From Cherax quadricarinatus (lineage: Eukaryota > Arthropoda > Malacostraca > Decapoda > Parastacidae), in contig NC_091298.1 in the NCBI RefSeq assembly GCF_038502225.1, positions 33,720,714 through 33,784,713 of the forward strand: DNA of 64,000 nt. The letters run 5' to 3'. How positions within the stretch are numbered: position 1 is the first letter of the stretch; every line of letters starts with the position of its first letter. The position numbers and the translations under genes are program-made. This document shows positions 11,187 through 23,165 of the stretch, in pieces. The notes beneath the pieces were generated by a model. It had not been told where the DNA came from. It worked only from the letters and a program-made list of their open reading frames with translations, and searched no databases.

Positions 11187-14100
11187 GTGTACTCACCTAT
11201 ATGTACTCACCTATATGTGGTTGCAGGGGTCGAGACATAGCTCCTAGCTCCGCCTCTTCTCTGGTCGATACTAATTCACTCTCTCCCTGCTCCATGATAT
11301 TTGTCATACCTCTTCTTAAAGCTATTTATGGAACTTGCTTCCACTACTTCACTCTCCAGATTATTCCAGTTCTTGACAACTGTAAGACTAAAGAAATACT
11401 TCCTAGCATCCCTGTGACTCACCTGGGTTTTCAGTTTTCAATTGTGTCCCCTTGTTTCTGTATCCCATCTCGGAAACATTCAATCCTTGTCCACCTTGTC
11501 AATGCCTCTTAGTATTTTATACGTTATCATGTCCCCTTTATCCTTCCTATCCTCTAGTGTCATCAGATTGAGTTCCCTTAACCTCTCCTTATAAGACATA
11601 CCCCTCAGTTCCGGGACTAATCGTGTTGCAAATTTTTACACTTTCTCCAATTTCGTGACGTGTTTGACTGAGTGAGGGTTCCATACTGGCGCTGTATATT
11701 CCAGTATAGGCCTTACGTACACTGTGTACAATGTCGTGAATGACTCCTTACTCAGATGTCTAAACGCCAATCTCAGGTTTGCCAATCTCCCATATGCTGC
11801 AGCAGTTATTTGATTGATGTATGCCTCAGGGGACATGTTCGTTATAATGCTTACCCCAAGATCCTTTTCTTTAACTGACGTTTGTAGCTGTTGGTTTCCT
11901 AACCTGTACTCCGTCTGCAGTCTTCTGTGTCCTTCCCCAATCTTCATGACCTTACACTTACTGGGGTTAAACTCCAGGAGCCATTTGTCGGACCATACTT
12001 GTAGTTTGTCCAGATCCCCTTGTAATCTTAACTGATTCTCGCCCACTTGTATTCTCATCAGTTTCACATCATCAGCGAACAGTGACACTTCTGAATCCAT
12101 TCCTTCCACCATGTCATTCACGTATACAAGAAACAGCATCGGGCCTAGGACTGAACCTTGTGGAACCCCACTCGACACATTCGCCCACTTCGACACTTCA
12201 GCACGTACCAACACACGTTGTTTCCTTCCTGTCAGGTATTCCCTGATCCATTGCAGTACTTTCCCCGTTATTCCTGCCTGATCCTCTAATTTTTGCACTA
12301 GTCTCTTGTGTGGTACTGTGTCAAAAGCCTTCTTGCAATCTAAAAAGATCCAATCTACCCATCCCTCTCTCTCCTGTCTTACTTCTGTTACCTTATCGTA
12401 GAACTCAAGTAAATTTGTGACACAGAATTTCCCATCTCTGAAGCCGTGCTGACTGTCATGTATGAGCCCAATCTTTTCAATGTGTTCCACTGCTTTTCTC
12501 CTGATAATCTTTTCCATGACTTTACATACTATACAAGTCAGTGACACTGGTCTGTAGTTTAATGCTGCCTGTCTGTCCGCTTTCTAAAAAAATTGGACCT
12601 ACATGTGCTGTCTTCCACGCCTCAGGCAACTGCCCTGTTTCGATAGATTTACTGAAGATTGCTGCTAATGGCACACACAGTTCATCTGCTCCCTCTCTCA
12701 GTATCCATGGTGATATGTTATCTGGGCCCAAAGCCTTTGAGGTATCGAATTCGTCTAGCAGTTTCTTCACCTCTACCTTGGTTATGTGTATTGTGTCCAG
12801 CTCCTGCTGGTGCACCCTACCTCCAGAGTTTGCTGGAAGCATTCCTGACTCTATTGTGAATACTTCTCTAAATCTTTAGTTTAGTTCATCACATACTTCT
12901 TGGTCACTCTTCGTGAGCTCCCCTCCTCCTTTCCTCAGCCTGATTAACTGGTCCTTGACTGTTGTTTTTCTCCTAATGTGACTGTATAACAACTTTGGTT
13001 CAGATTTGGCTTTTGATGCTATGTCGTTCTCGTATTGCCTCTGGGCCTCTCTCCTTATCCTTTCATATTCGTTTCTGGTTCTTCTGCTCAGCTCCTTGTT
13101 TTTTGAGTCCTTTGCCTTCTATACCTTTTCCATGCTCTAGCACACTTGGCTTTGGCCTCTTTACACCTCCAATTAAACCATAAGCTCACTCTGGTCTTAC
13201 CATTTTTTTCTGTTGCCCTTTGGTATGAACCTTTCCTCTGCCTCCCTGCACTTAATGGTTACTATTTCCATCATTTAATTTACTGTCTTTCCATCTAGCT
13301 CTCTTTCCCACTGCACTTCATGCAGGAAACTTCTCATTCATATGTAGTCCCCTTTTTTGAAGTTTAGTTTCTCTCTTTGTTCTCGTGCTGCTGCATTCTC
13401 CACTGTTAACTCGACAAGATATTCAAAACTCAGGACATCATGATCACTAGCGCCAAGGGGTCTTTCGTGGGTGATATCCCATATGTCTGAACTATACAAG
13501 GTGAATATGAGATCCAGCCTTGGTGCAACATCCTCTCCTCTCTCTCTCTGGTTGTATCCCTAACATGTTGATGCATGAAGTTCTCCAATACAGTCTCCAA
13601 CATCTTAGCCCTCCATGTTTCTGGTCCCCCATGTGGCTCTAGGTTTTCCCAGTCAATCTCTATGATTGAAATCCCCTTTTATAAGTAATTTTGTCCTACC
13701 CATATGAGCCCTCCTGGCCACTTCAGCTACTGTATCCACCATTGCCCTATTGTGCACATCATACTCGTCTCTTGTTCTCCTGCTGTTAAGTGGTGGGTTA
13801 TACATCACTGCTATCATCACCTTGGGACCACCAGTCTGAAGTGTTCCTACAATGAAGTCGTCTGTTTCCCTTCTTTCCATTCCTCCCATCTCCTCAAAAC
13901 TCCACTGGTTTTTTTATGAGCAATGCTACTCCTCCCCCTCCTCTGTTCTCTCTGTCTTTCCTCATAATCTGATATCCAGGTGGAAAAATTGCATCTTGTT
14001 ATCTCTGTAAGTTTTGTCTCTCTTAGTGCTATGATGTCAGGTGATGCATCAATGATGCATTCTTGCCACTCTTCACTCTTATTTGTTATTCCATCTGCAT

Positions 14101-15175
14101 TGGTGTACCATACTTTTAGCTTCCTTTCCATTACTGTATTTTGGGAGATGGAAGAGGAAGGTGCAGGCTGTGAGGGTGGGAGTCAGGGCACAATATTATG
14201 GGAGGCTGCTGTGATTGTGGAATTAGCGCATAGGGGGGTGGTGGCTAAGGAGTGAGGTTCGTTTCTGTTTGCTGTGTTTGGTTGATATGTGGTTACAGGA
14301 GTTGAGAGGTTTCTGTAAGCATTTGTGTTTGATGTTCCCCCAAAGGCTGAGTTTTCCTGTCTGTCGTTGCCTGTCCTGTCTCTCTTGCCTTACACTGGTT
14401 CTGTCTGGCTCTGAAATCAGTTCCCTTTCCTTTCGTGTTCTGTCTCGATTGAGGAACACTTTTTGATAATCTGGAGAGTCCTTTAACAGTGATTTCTGTT
14501 GTAGTATCCTGTTCCGTACCACATCTGTCTTGAATGTCAATCTGATTGGTCGATTTTTTCCTCTCGAATACCCTCAAGTCTGTGAAAATTTTCTACATGA
14601 GACATGTCCCTCTCTCCTGTTATTGCAATGATGTTCTTAATCTCTGTTTTCTTCGAATGCTTTGTTTCATCATAGGTCTGCCCTTCAGCCTCCTGAAGCC
14701 CATGAATAATTATTGACCTCTCCCTCTCTTCTTCCCATTTCTTTTCCCTCTGTATCTCTGGATCTGATTTAAGCATCTCCTTTGCTGTTTCCCTAATCTC
14801 CCAGACACCATGATGGCCTGATATTACTTCTGCAAAAGACTGCTTAGATCCATCCCCTCCTTCAGTCCCCTCGCTGACTGCTAATGTTCCCATTTCAGTC
14901 ATCTTGCTCCTTTTGGACCTTATCTTTAGATCCTGCTTCAGCACATCCATTTCTTCCTCCAATCTCTGTATCTTTGCCTCAGCTACTACAGCTCGTGATT
15001 CCCACTTCTTGCTCTCTGCAGATATTTGCTCTAACATGTTACTGAAAAGCTCGTTTAACCTTTTCTCCCATTGTTGTTCCATTTTGTTCTTGAGCCGTTC
15101 TACCCATTCTTCCTTTTCTGACCAGCCATCATCGGTTCCCTTGCCTTTACGTCCTCCCTTTTGAGAGCTCATTTT
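11187..15175 (-). pseudogene. Near full-length, decayed CR1-like LINE copy C
   Basis: It spans the whole element on the minus strand: the 3' tail with two ACTCACCTATATGT units (11187-11222), RT, endonuclease and N-terminal module. The longest piece, 11636-12547 (303 codons), holds FLDCKKAFDTVPH, GVPQGSVLGPMLFLVYVND and FADDVKLM, so the palm is still readable. Endonuclease remnants (13653-14131) include NADGITNKSEEW and a changed RETKL where the intact copy has TETKL. The first 211 codons (14537-15172, starting MSSQKGG) are a basic coiled coil plus IIIHGLQEAEG. Several frameshifts and stops separate the parts. Confidence 0.88.
14537..15172 (-). pseudogene. ORF1-like N-terminal module of copy C
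   Basis: This 211-codon frame has heptad-like Leu/Ile spacing from about residue 25 to 85 (coiled coil), then a charged linker and IIIHGLQEAEG, which aligns with VFIHGLREREE of the intact copy. In other LINEs such a coiled coil plus RRM-like unit is the ORF1 RNA chaperone. Here it precedes the endonuclease, and the frame breaks soon after. Function is inferred from layout. Confidence 0.6.
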
Positions 15176-15264
15176 GTTTTTATCCTGTTCGGATGTTCTA
15201 GCTGCTTCAGCTTATAATAAAAATGTGTGTGGTGGGGGATTTATGAGCTAATGTGTTAGGTTAG

Positions 15265-15312
<48 letters not shown>

Positions 15313-15350
15313 TTGCGTGTGTGTGTGTATGTTTGCGTGTGTGTGTGTAA
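15176..15350. repeat. LINE leader remnant and (GT)n microsatellite
   Basis: Bases 15176-15265 look like the leader upstream of copy C and contain GTTAGGTTAGG. They run into GT repeats interrupted by TATGTTTGC (15266-15348). Confidence 0.7.
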
Positions 15351-15419
15351 AGTATCGAAAGTGAAATGTATGGAAGAAAGAGTGAAGGGTAAAGAATACT
15401 CAAGCATAAGGCAAAGTGA

Positions 15420-15772
15420 GCCAGTCAGAGCAAGATTGATGTTGCTGCTGCTGATGATGTTGAGGAGGGTGGTGCTGATGGTAGTGTTGCTAATTATGAC
15501 GATGATGGTGATAACAGTACTGTAGTAGAGATAGGGTGTTGGTGATGGTTTTATTGGTGATGATAGTGATGCTGGTGAAGGTAAGTTTTGCGATAGTTAT
15601 ACCAATAATAGTGGTGTTTATGAGTGTTGCTGTATATGGTACTAAAGATTGTAGTACTGTTGATAATACTTGTGCTACTGGTAAATAAGGTACTAGTGAT
15701 GAGACAACTTGATTGGTGCAGCAGGCAACTGTGATACTGGTGATGATTGTGCATCTAGGGATAGCAGTGGTG
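15420..15772. repeat. GAT/GGT-rich low-complexity DNA
   Basis: Degenerate trinucleotide-like runs of GTTGCTGCTGATGATG type continue after the short insertion at 15946-16020, showing that the insertion split one low-complexity block. Confidence 0.6.
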
Positions 15773-15945
15773 TTAGGTAAGACACATATGCAACAGTTAG
15801 GTATCTTTATCTGCTTCTATCAACTTTTCTGTACTCGACTGAAGAAGCCTACTGTGTAGGCGAAACGTTTCGAAATAAAGATACCTAATTGTTGCATATG
15901 TGTTTTACCTAACAACCTGTCGGTATTTTATACCTTTTTATGTTC
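15773..15945 (+). mobile_element. 173-bp hammerhead-bearing short element with 13-bp target duplication
   Basis: GATAGCAGTGGTG occurs at 15760-15772 and again at 15946-15958, bracketing a 173-bp insert in low-complexity DNA. The insert has near-terminal inverted repeats (AGGTAAGACACATATGCAAC against GTTGCATATGTGTTTTACCT) and a central hammerhead-like motif. It codes for nothing. The same ends (GACACATGTGCAAC) occur in the foldback at 31096-31553. It resembles short non-autonomous elements that use hammerhead ribozymes, or a solo terminal repeat of a Penelope-like element. Confidence 0.65.
15835..15873 (+). ncRNA. Hammerhead-like ribozyme motif
   Basis: Order of parts: stem I TCGA (15835-15838), core CTGAAGAA (15839-15846), stem II GCCTAC/GTAGGC with a TGT loop (15847-15861), GAAACGTT (15862-15869), stem I partner TCGA (15870-15873). 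Core CUGANGA, GAAA and a pairing ACGU stem III match a type I hammerhead. Two oddities: one extra A sits between the core and stem II, and stem III has no loop, so it could close only between two RNA copies. Activity is not shown. Confidence 0.55.
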
Positions 15946-16057
15946 GATAGCAGTGGTGCTGGTAAGAGTGGTGATGGTGACGATTTTGCTGCTTATGATA
16001 CTGGTGCTGTCGGTGATACAGTAGAGTGGTACAGTAGAGGCAATGGAGACGGCGAGG

Positions 16058-16146
16058 GTTAAGACCCCCGCAGACTGAAATTCAGGGCTAAGACCCCCCT
16101 CAGATTGAAATCCAGTGTTAAGATCCTCCCAGACTGAAATCCAGGC
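16058..16146. repeat. Three tandem ~30-bp units
   Basis: Three imperfect copies of a unit reading roughly TTAAGACCCCC..AGACTGAAAT lie side by side. No coding meaning is evident. Confidence 0.6.
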
Positions 16147-16403
16147 GGTGCCACTGGTCATGAGACCAGTGAATTCGCAGTGTTATGAAGAGAGTTCCTG
16201 ATGAACCAGTCAATTAAGTTTAACATCATTATTCTCAATAACTATCATGGTAGACTTCGTTTCCCGCAGTCGGCTAAACAAGTACCTTCAATTACTCAGA
16301 TCTTAACTCCGACTAAAGAACTGAAATGATGGAAAAGTGAGAACGTGTTATAAAATACAGTACACAAATAGTCACAACTTGCTTTATCACAGTACGTGAA
16401 GTT

Positions 16404-16531
16404 GGGTAAAAGGACATATGTGGAAGTAATGTGACGTTTAATTGTGGCAACGTTTTCCTCTCCAGGAACTTTATTAAGCGAAACGTTGCCACTATACAAC
16501 GTCACATATGTCGCACATGTGACTTTTTACC
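16404..16531. repeat. Foldback element with GAAACGTT motif
   Basis: Arms GTAAAAGGACATATG..ATGTGACG and CGTCACATATGTCG..TTTTTAC pair across a centre containing GGCAACGTTTTCC and GCGAAACGTTGCC. The minus strand shows a degenerate hammerhead order (TTAATAAA, GTTC..GAG, AAACGTT, GCCA). It is probably a decayed relative of the other hammerhead-like foldbacks. Confidence 0.45.
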
Positions 16532-17350
16532 TAAAATATTGTCAGTAATTCTTCCTTTATTACTAAGTACATTAATACCGACCTCTGGTAGGGAGCAGTG
16601 GGGAACCTATTATTATATTGGATTCAGAGGCAGAAATAATCCAGTAAAAATAAACTAGAATAATTTGAAATATATGAAGTTATTACATTTATTTATGTTT
16701 CGTTCAAATAAAATATTGTCTATGTGACGATTTTAATGCACAGTTTGCCACACAGAAAATGAGACGAATTAGGAAGGATGGAGACATGTGGTAACTCGCC
16801 TAATTAGTAAATAGTATTTGGTTATGAATGAATACATGTTTAACACAATTTATTTTAACAAAAGCGATGAATGGTAGATAAGTTGTAGATTTCTGCATGT
16901 AATGTTTGTTCCCTATGAGTTAGTTATTGACCTGACATTAGATATGCAGGGGATGTATACACAGAGAGATGAATGTCTCGTAATGTATATATACAGTATA
17001 CTTTAGTCCATACTGTAGGGATGAGTGTCGTGATTGGTGGTGAACTTTCAAGACCCTTGTGTTGTAGATTGGGGTTAAAACCATCGAATATTAAATATAA
17101 ACATGATAATTTGTATTAGTAGGAACATATTATTATACTTCGGCTAATAAACGTTCTTTCTTCTCTCCCCCTCCCCCATCAAATTTACTCATTTTGAGTG
17201 TGAAATTATAATGGTAAATTAAAATATTCTTAAACGAATGAGACTGACTTCATCTTTTATTTATTAATACTGATAACTGACACTAGCAGTCTTGAGAAAA
17301 CTTTTGCTATATTTACGAATGATACGAACATAAGAATGCATTTCACCATT
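16532..17350. other. AT-rich sequence, nothing recognised
   Basis: No repeat, gene or structured motif seen. Confidence 0.4.
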
Positions 17351-17358
17351 GTGTTTGG

Positions 17359-17389
17359 CCGAAGAAACCTGCTAAGCAGGCGAAACGTT
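17359..17389 (+). ncRNA. Decayed hammerhead-like motif
   Basis: CCGAAGAA, then stem ACCTGC..GCAGGC around TAA, then GAAACGTT follow the same order as the better motifs. Flanking stem I pairing is poor, so it is called as a remnant. Confidence 0.35.
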
Positions 17390-19225
17390 TAGATGATAAT
17401 GTACTCAGCAGCTTCACTTTGGTCTTACTCAATAAATGGTATATAATATAAAACCTGTTCTGCCCTTATTTGATTAATAATTAAATACAGGTTGGATTCA
17501 AGGAATAGAGACATCAAGTCACATTCTGTGAATCAAGAACCCCTCACCGGTATCAAGGAAGCTCCCTGATGAAGTCTGGACCCTCCACCTACCCCACCAC
17601 TCTATAGTCATGTTGAGTTAACGAGATGGTTTGAAAATTTTTAATCTGATTTTCGTATAGTGACTGACTATATGAAAACTTAAGATTCCAAAACCGGATG
17701 AGACAGAAGAAAGTGTTTCTGGTTATCATTTAGTATGTGATTCTTGACCCGAAAGATGAATATTATCAAGAATTTTAAGGTTAAATTTCGCAAAAAGTAC
17801 TGATGGCTATAGTTAACGAACAATTCTCTCATAATTAAAGTGGTCAGCAAATAATTTTCAATTAGGATCAGCTGTGTAACTCAGATGGAAGATTTTTCTG
17901 CAAATTATGCTGTACTGTTATTTTTAAATAATATATTTGTGTTGTAGTGGAAATGTGTATTTAATATATGTTGATTATTCATATTGATTTTTCAACAATG
18001 CATCACAATTATCACATTCTTTGTGCCAGACAAACAGGCTCGATTTTAATTAATGCATTTTTAAATCTAAAAAAAAATATTTACTTTTGCAGTATTGTCT
18101 CCAAAGCAGATTGCTGCCATTGTGAGCTCAACAATTGTTATGGAAACCCTGCAAAATTATTCTGAATAAAAGGTTATTGTACCTTTACACAATTTTTTCG
18201 ATATCAGAATAAAAGACGACTGGAAACAACGTAGAGTGATGAGGAGTAGGTCAGGCTGAGGGCAGAAGGGAATTCACCTTATAACCAACAGTAAATCACA
18301 AGCAATGACAGCAATTTTTTTTATTAGAGAACTGTTAAATTCATTACAATATTAATTTTACAAGTATAAGTAATATCTTATTCCTAATGCTGTGAAATAG
18401 AAGTGGTAACTTAGTTAAAAGGCTCTATTCCTTGTTAACATTATCAATATTTGTTTATATTATCACTCTGAGTGTGGCTGATATTAGTTGTTCTTGACTC
18501 GTAAATCTTTTGTTTGCATCCCACGAATGATATTATAAGCAGTATAGTTAATTGTACTTTAAATGTAAATAATATCTTAATATCTAGTGTAAACTCTTCA
18601 AAATCAGAGAGAATCAGGTTTCTAAAAAATAAAAATTCACGTTTGATCTACAAATAGGGTTGATAAGTAGTAAAATGCACCAGCAACTGAGAAGCCTTTA
18701 AGAGAGTCATTGAATGAGCAAGATATGTTAGGGAGGATATTTTTCTTGATCTAGGAGATATCACTACTGGATGATATCTGTAATAGTTGTTATAGTACGG
18801 GTTTATATTGTGTATTTCAGAGATGCAAAAAATTATTGAAATTTTTTATCTTCGACGGAACCTTAATTGGTAGGTACATGATTTGAAGATACTTTATTAC
18901 AAATGGTAAACATAGAATGGAATTTTCTCCCCCATTTTTGCCTCAAATATCAGATGGTTGCTTGCTAGTGTTTAGCAATGTGCAAATTGCTAAGCACTAT
19001 TATTAACAATAACTGTTAGCACAGACAATGATAAACTGTAGTTACAAAGGACTACAGATGGGAAACTTAATAAGATGTCAACTGTGAATTTTGTGAACAA
19101 CGAATTGTTAGCAAAACACCCCATATTGTAATCATTTGTGTCTGTAATGGTGCTTAATTTATCAACTAAATTATTAATATTTGTAACATATGAGGTAGAA
19201 ACTTACCTACATTTTGCCTATTCTC
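17390..19225. other. AT-rich sequence, nothing recognised
   Basis: About 1.8 kb without a recognisable gene or repeat. A 65-codon open frame at 17968-18165 has no features I can interpret. Confidence 0.4.
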
Positions 19226-19675
19226 TGTGGCCACTTTATTAGGTACACTTGTACACCTGCACGTTGACGCAAATATCTAATCAGCCAATGGTATGAAAAT
19301 CATAAAAACATTCAGTGAACGGTAGTTCTTTGAGCGAGAAAGTAGTGTTAATGAGAGAGATGAGAGAAGATTGACAAGACTGTTGCAAGATAACAGGAAA
19401 GTGACAGTAACTCAATAAAAATTACTACAGTAATATGCAGAAGAGTATTTCTAAATATGATTCAATGGATCCATCTTGCCTTAATGTCAATGGTTCAGAT
19501 TGGTGGAGGTAGCATAATGCTAAGGGGTATGTTTTCCTGGCACACATAAGGCCCCACAATACTAACTGGGCCTCGTTGAAGTGAGTGTTCATGCTCACCT
19601 TCTGTATTCCTTTATGACCACAACGTATCTATCTTCCAGTGGCTACTTCTGTCAGCATGACGCGCCATGTCAGTA
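19226..19675 (+). pseudogene. Tc1-type DNA transposon remnant
   Basis: It opens with GTGGCCACTTTATTAGGTAC, the end sequence I recognise from a widespread Tc1-like family, followed by shortened transposase sequence. Translated scraps include the end of the catalytic core, [20 protein letters not shown] (19609-19668), where the family has a second-Asp segment with QDNAPCH. Large internal deletions and frameshifts remove most of the protein, and no right inverted terminus is seen before the following TA tract. Family assignment comes from memory of related elements and should be searched. Confidence 0.65.
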
Positions 19676-19696
19676 TGTATGTATAAATTTATATGT

Positions 19697-19700
19697 ACTA

Positions 19701-19773
<73 letters not shown>
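19697..19773. repeat. (TA)n tract left of MITE
   Basis: TA repeat ending directly at the left terminus of the MITE. Confidence 0.9.
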
Positions 19774-19777
<4 letters not shown>

Positions 19778-20161
19778 GTGCCGAATATGTAAAACTGGTC
19801 AATTAGCAAGAACTCATTTAAAATTAAGTCACATAAAATTTTCTCTTATACGTTTAAAGACATATTTTTTTCATTAACGTTAATGTAAAAATTTATAATT
19901 TTGCACCAAAAGAATCTTAGAAAACTTACCTAACCTTATTATAACAAGAAAAATTTATTTTAACCTAACCTAACTAAATATATTTTAGATTTGTTTACAG
20001 TAATTTAGTACTAAACAAACACAGTGAAATATATTTTTTTCGTTAGGTTCAGAATGATTTTGGCGAAATTATTGCATACACAAATTTTCGCTTGTCCTAT
20101 ATGGCAAGATGGATGAGCGTTGCTATTTAAGCCAAGATCGCAAGTTCTGCCTATTCGGCAC

Positions 20162-20165
<4 letters not shown>
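19774..20165. mobile_element. 392-bp MITE with 14-bp inverted ends, in TA repeat
   Basis: TGTCGTGCCGAATA at 19774 is exactly inverted as TATTCGGCACGACA ending at 20165; weaker pairing continues inward. There is no coding capacity. TA repeat on both sides fits a TA target, as used by Tc1/mariner-type transposases, but the family is not proven. A second copy lacking its left end lies at 54780-55108. Confidence 0.7.

Positions 20166-20244
<79 letters not shown>
20166..20244. repeat. (TA)n tract right of MITE
   Basis: TA repeat between the MITE right terminus and the 3' end of the next LINE. Confidence 0.9.
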
Positions 20245-20247
<3 letters not shown>

Positions 20248-23165
20248 TGCAATATATTAAAGATCATGAATTTCCTCCAGCTCCTCCGAAGCCGGATGCG
20301 AGCCAAGTATGCAGCAAGCATTTCCCTTCTGGATGGCTATGCTGAGGCTCTGGAACATGAAAGTGGCTGCCCTTGGGTCCCTGGTGGTATCGATGAGTCT
20401 GGAACCCAATTCTTTGAGGAAACGTGTGGCATTTTTTCCCCATGATCCCAAGGTCTCTGATCCCACTGGGACAAATTGATACTGTTGGCTTATGTCCCTG
20501 TACTTGCTGATCTTGTACTCCTCCCTGTGGTCAGCAGCTCCTCCCTGTTGCCCAACACTGTGATGGATGTAGGTGTCAGCCAGTGTGGACACTCAGGTAT
20601 AGTCCCATGCTAAGCGCTTGCCATTCTTCCAAGGATAGATGGTGATCCCGTTGGGGTGGTTTGTTGGGTTGTAGGTATTGTTGGCTGCTAGTGATCAGGG
20701 CTACCTCTCGGCTGGGCATCCAGCTGTAGCAAGGGTTCTCTTTATGATGTCGTTGACCTCATTGGTCTGCTTGCGCTTCACCGCAAATACACATATATTT
20801 TGTGTGAATTGGGGCAGCAAGGCTCAGAGCCACTGCAATACGGAGGGTCTTAGGGTCGAGTCGCGTTCCCATTGCCGATATTGGAACTGTTTGGAGTAAG
20901 TCCCCAGAGTGATGTGCACTCACAGCTTGGAGACGGGCAGTCTCCCTATCTGATGTTGCAGCCCTGAGCATGTTGGCAAGGACCTTTTCAGCGATCGGGC
21001 CATTACAGCTTGACTGTGAGCTAGTACTGCACTAGGGTTTGGTGCTGTAGCAGCAAGAGTCTCCCATTCAGTGATGGCACTGACATTGCTAGGGTCCTGT
21101 ATTCCTGATGAGTCACTGAGGTTATCAGGAGAAATTTGTCTTATCAACTCGTTTGATGCTATGGAAGAAGATAGGAAAGCTGGTAGAGCAATCTGGGAGG
21201 ATCTGCGTACTTCCAGTCCCCCAAGCCTGACCGGAAGTGAGGCTTGCAACCACTGTCCATCTTCAAGGGAAAGATTCAGTACACACTCTAGCATGGTCTT
21301 TAGGAGAGAGTCACATTCTTTGAGTTTTGGACTGCTGAAGGCTGGGGAGGATCTCAGGAAGTAGGTAAGTTTTGGGATTGACAGACACCTGGTGAGTAGG
21401 TAGAAGGCATCATGTGTGTCAATGTCTTTCATCCAGCTTTCCATCGTCCGGAGGTCTGAGACTTTTTTTTCTAGGATCAGATCGATGGCATTGGACCCAA
21501 GAAGAGCACCAAGGAGAGTGGTATTGGCTGGATCAATGGCTCGTGCTCTTGGTAAAACGGCGCTAATATTCTGGATCATCTGTTGATTGGTAGAAACTAT
21601 TTCACATTTGGTGGGGTTTAAAGAAAGGCCCAGGCTTTTTCCCAAGTCTTTAATTTTGCTGATGTCCTCTAGGTGAGATTCTGTTGTGCCAGCTAGGGTA
21701 CCATCATCCAGGAACCAGATATTGAGCTCGCTGGAGAGTGCTTCTGTGACTTCCTTGATGACCAAACAGAACAGAAAAGGGGCGAGTGGGTCCCCCTGTT
21801 GCACGCCCCTCACGTGAGTCAATTTCATGGTCCCCAAACAATAGTTTGGAAGTCACATTATAACACGATTCTACGAAGGGATAAAAGGAAGGGAAGTTTC
21901 TATAAACTGCTTGGAGAGCAGCATCCCTTCTGACCGAGTTGAAAGCATTGGCAAAGTCCAATTTGACCAAGGCTTTTTCATCGGACACGTTTTTGATATA
22001 TACTCGTGCTGCGTGGGCAGCTGCTTCACAGCCCTGTTAAACACCGAAACCGAGCTGAGTTGGTTTCAGCATTGCAGCAGCCTCTTGACTCACCCTTCTT
22101 ACTGCAGCCTTGGCGACTAGGCGCCGAAGGGTGTTACCTACTGCAATGGCCCTGATTCCGCCATCCTTTCTCCGGAGGGCACACAATGAGGCACCAAAGA
22201 AAAGGGGTCTGATGGCCTCTGGGACACTGCAGCCTTGGCAACTAGGCGCCGAAGGGTGTTACCTACTGCAATGGGCCTGATTCCGCCATCCTTTCTCCGG
22301 AGGGCACACATTGAGGCACCAAAGAAAAGGGGTCTGATGGCCTCTGGGACACTGCAGCCTTGGCGACTAGGCGCCGAAGGGTGTTACCTACTGCAATGGG
22401 CCTGATTCCGCTATCCTTTTTCTGGAGGGCACACAATGAGGCACCAAAGAAAAGGGGTCTGATGGCCTCTGGAACATTGCCAGCCAGGCACAGGTTGGAA
22501 AATTTGGTGAGTTCAGACAGCAGCCTCTCTGAAACCTCACCAAGTGCTGGATTGAGAATTTGTTTTAAGTGTTGATGCCTTAAACCGGTGAAACCTCTTG
22601 CTGAGTCCTGTGGAAATGACATAGCCGCTTTATAGATATCAGCATCCTGTAAGGTTAGATGTTCTTCGCCTGCTGCAATGTCAGGGAGGTTAATGTTGGT
22701 ACTGGGACCCCTGGGTGGATGTTTGTCCTTCAGAGCTTGCGCCGTGCTGACGTCCTTGGGAGCGATGGTTTCCTCACTGGTTATAATCCTCAGAGCTCCA
22801 ATAGTATTACCCTCTTCTATTTGTTTGCTAATTTGGGCTCTGATTTTTGAGGCGTCGGGTGTCCTGTTGTTGGCATTTGCCTGTCGGGTGTTTGTCGCCC
22901 TAGGGGGGCGACGGACGAGGTTGTCATCCCTTGGGAATGCTTTTATTGCCCTAATAACATGTGTTGCTAGTGACTTGTCCCTCCTTGGTGGGACAGCCAA
23001 ACAGGCATTGCCAAAAAGCAGCAGGTTGTGCCAAGATCTGTTGTTTGAAGGAGCATCGTTGACTTTCTTCAGAAGGTCAGTGAATTTGCTAGCAGCTTGA
23101 GGGCGAGCTGCTTTGGGGATGTGTGTCCCATTCAGTAATATTAATTCAGTAGATACAATCTTGAA
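20245..23165 (-). pseudogene. LINE with nuclease-like C-terminus, decayed
   Basis: Minus-strand pieces in order: N-terminal stretch ending SGIRPIAVGNTLRRL (22263-23000, open upstream to about 23165), motif A VKLDFANAFNSVRRDA (21704-21988), QQGDPLAPFLFCL and FLDDGTLAG (20920-21837), and a tail with AWDYT, KISKY and VGSETLGSWG (20257-20700). The RT uses FLDD rather than FADD. The tail pattern (D in AWDYT, K in KISKY, E in SETLG) is reminiscent of a PD-(D/E)xK-type nuclease; this is an inference. I saw no APE endonuclease. Frameshifts, a stop after AWDYT and an internal triplication make it inactive. Confidence 0.7.
22101..22475. repeat. Three tandem 125-bp copies inside the RT coding region
   Basis: ACTGCAGCCTTGG begins at 22101, 22226 and 22351, and each unit repeats the segment coding the RPIAVGNTLRRLVAK motif. 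The period of 125 is not divisible by three, so each added copy shifts the frame. Units differ at only a few bases, so the expansion is younger than the decay of the element around it. Confidence 0.9.

Noticed and set aside
15245..15266. TTAGG telomere-like repeat (also TAACC-like at 19920-19975)
   Set aside because: Only two or three adjacent units occur, inside a LINE leader and a MITE, not a telomere array.
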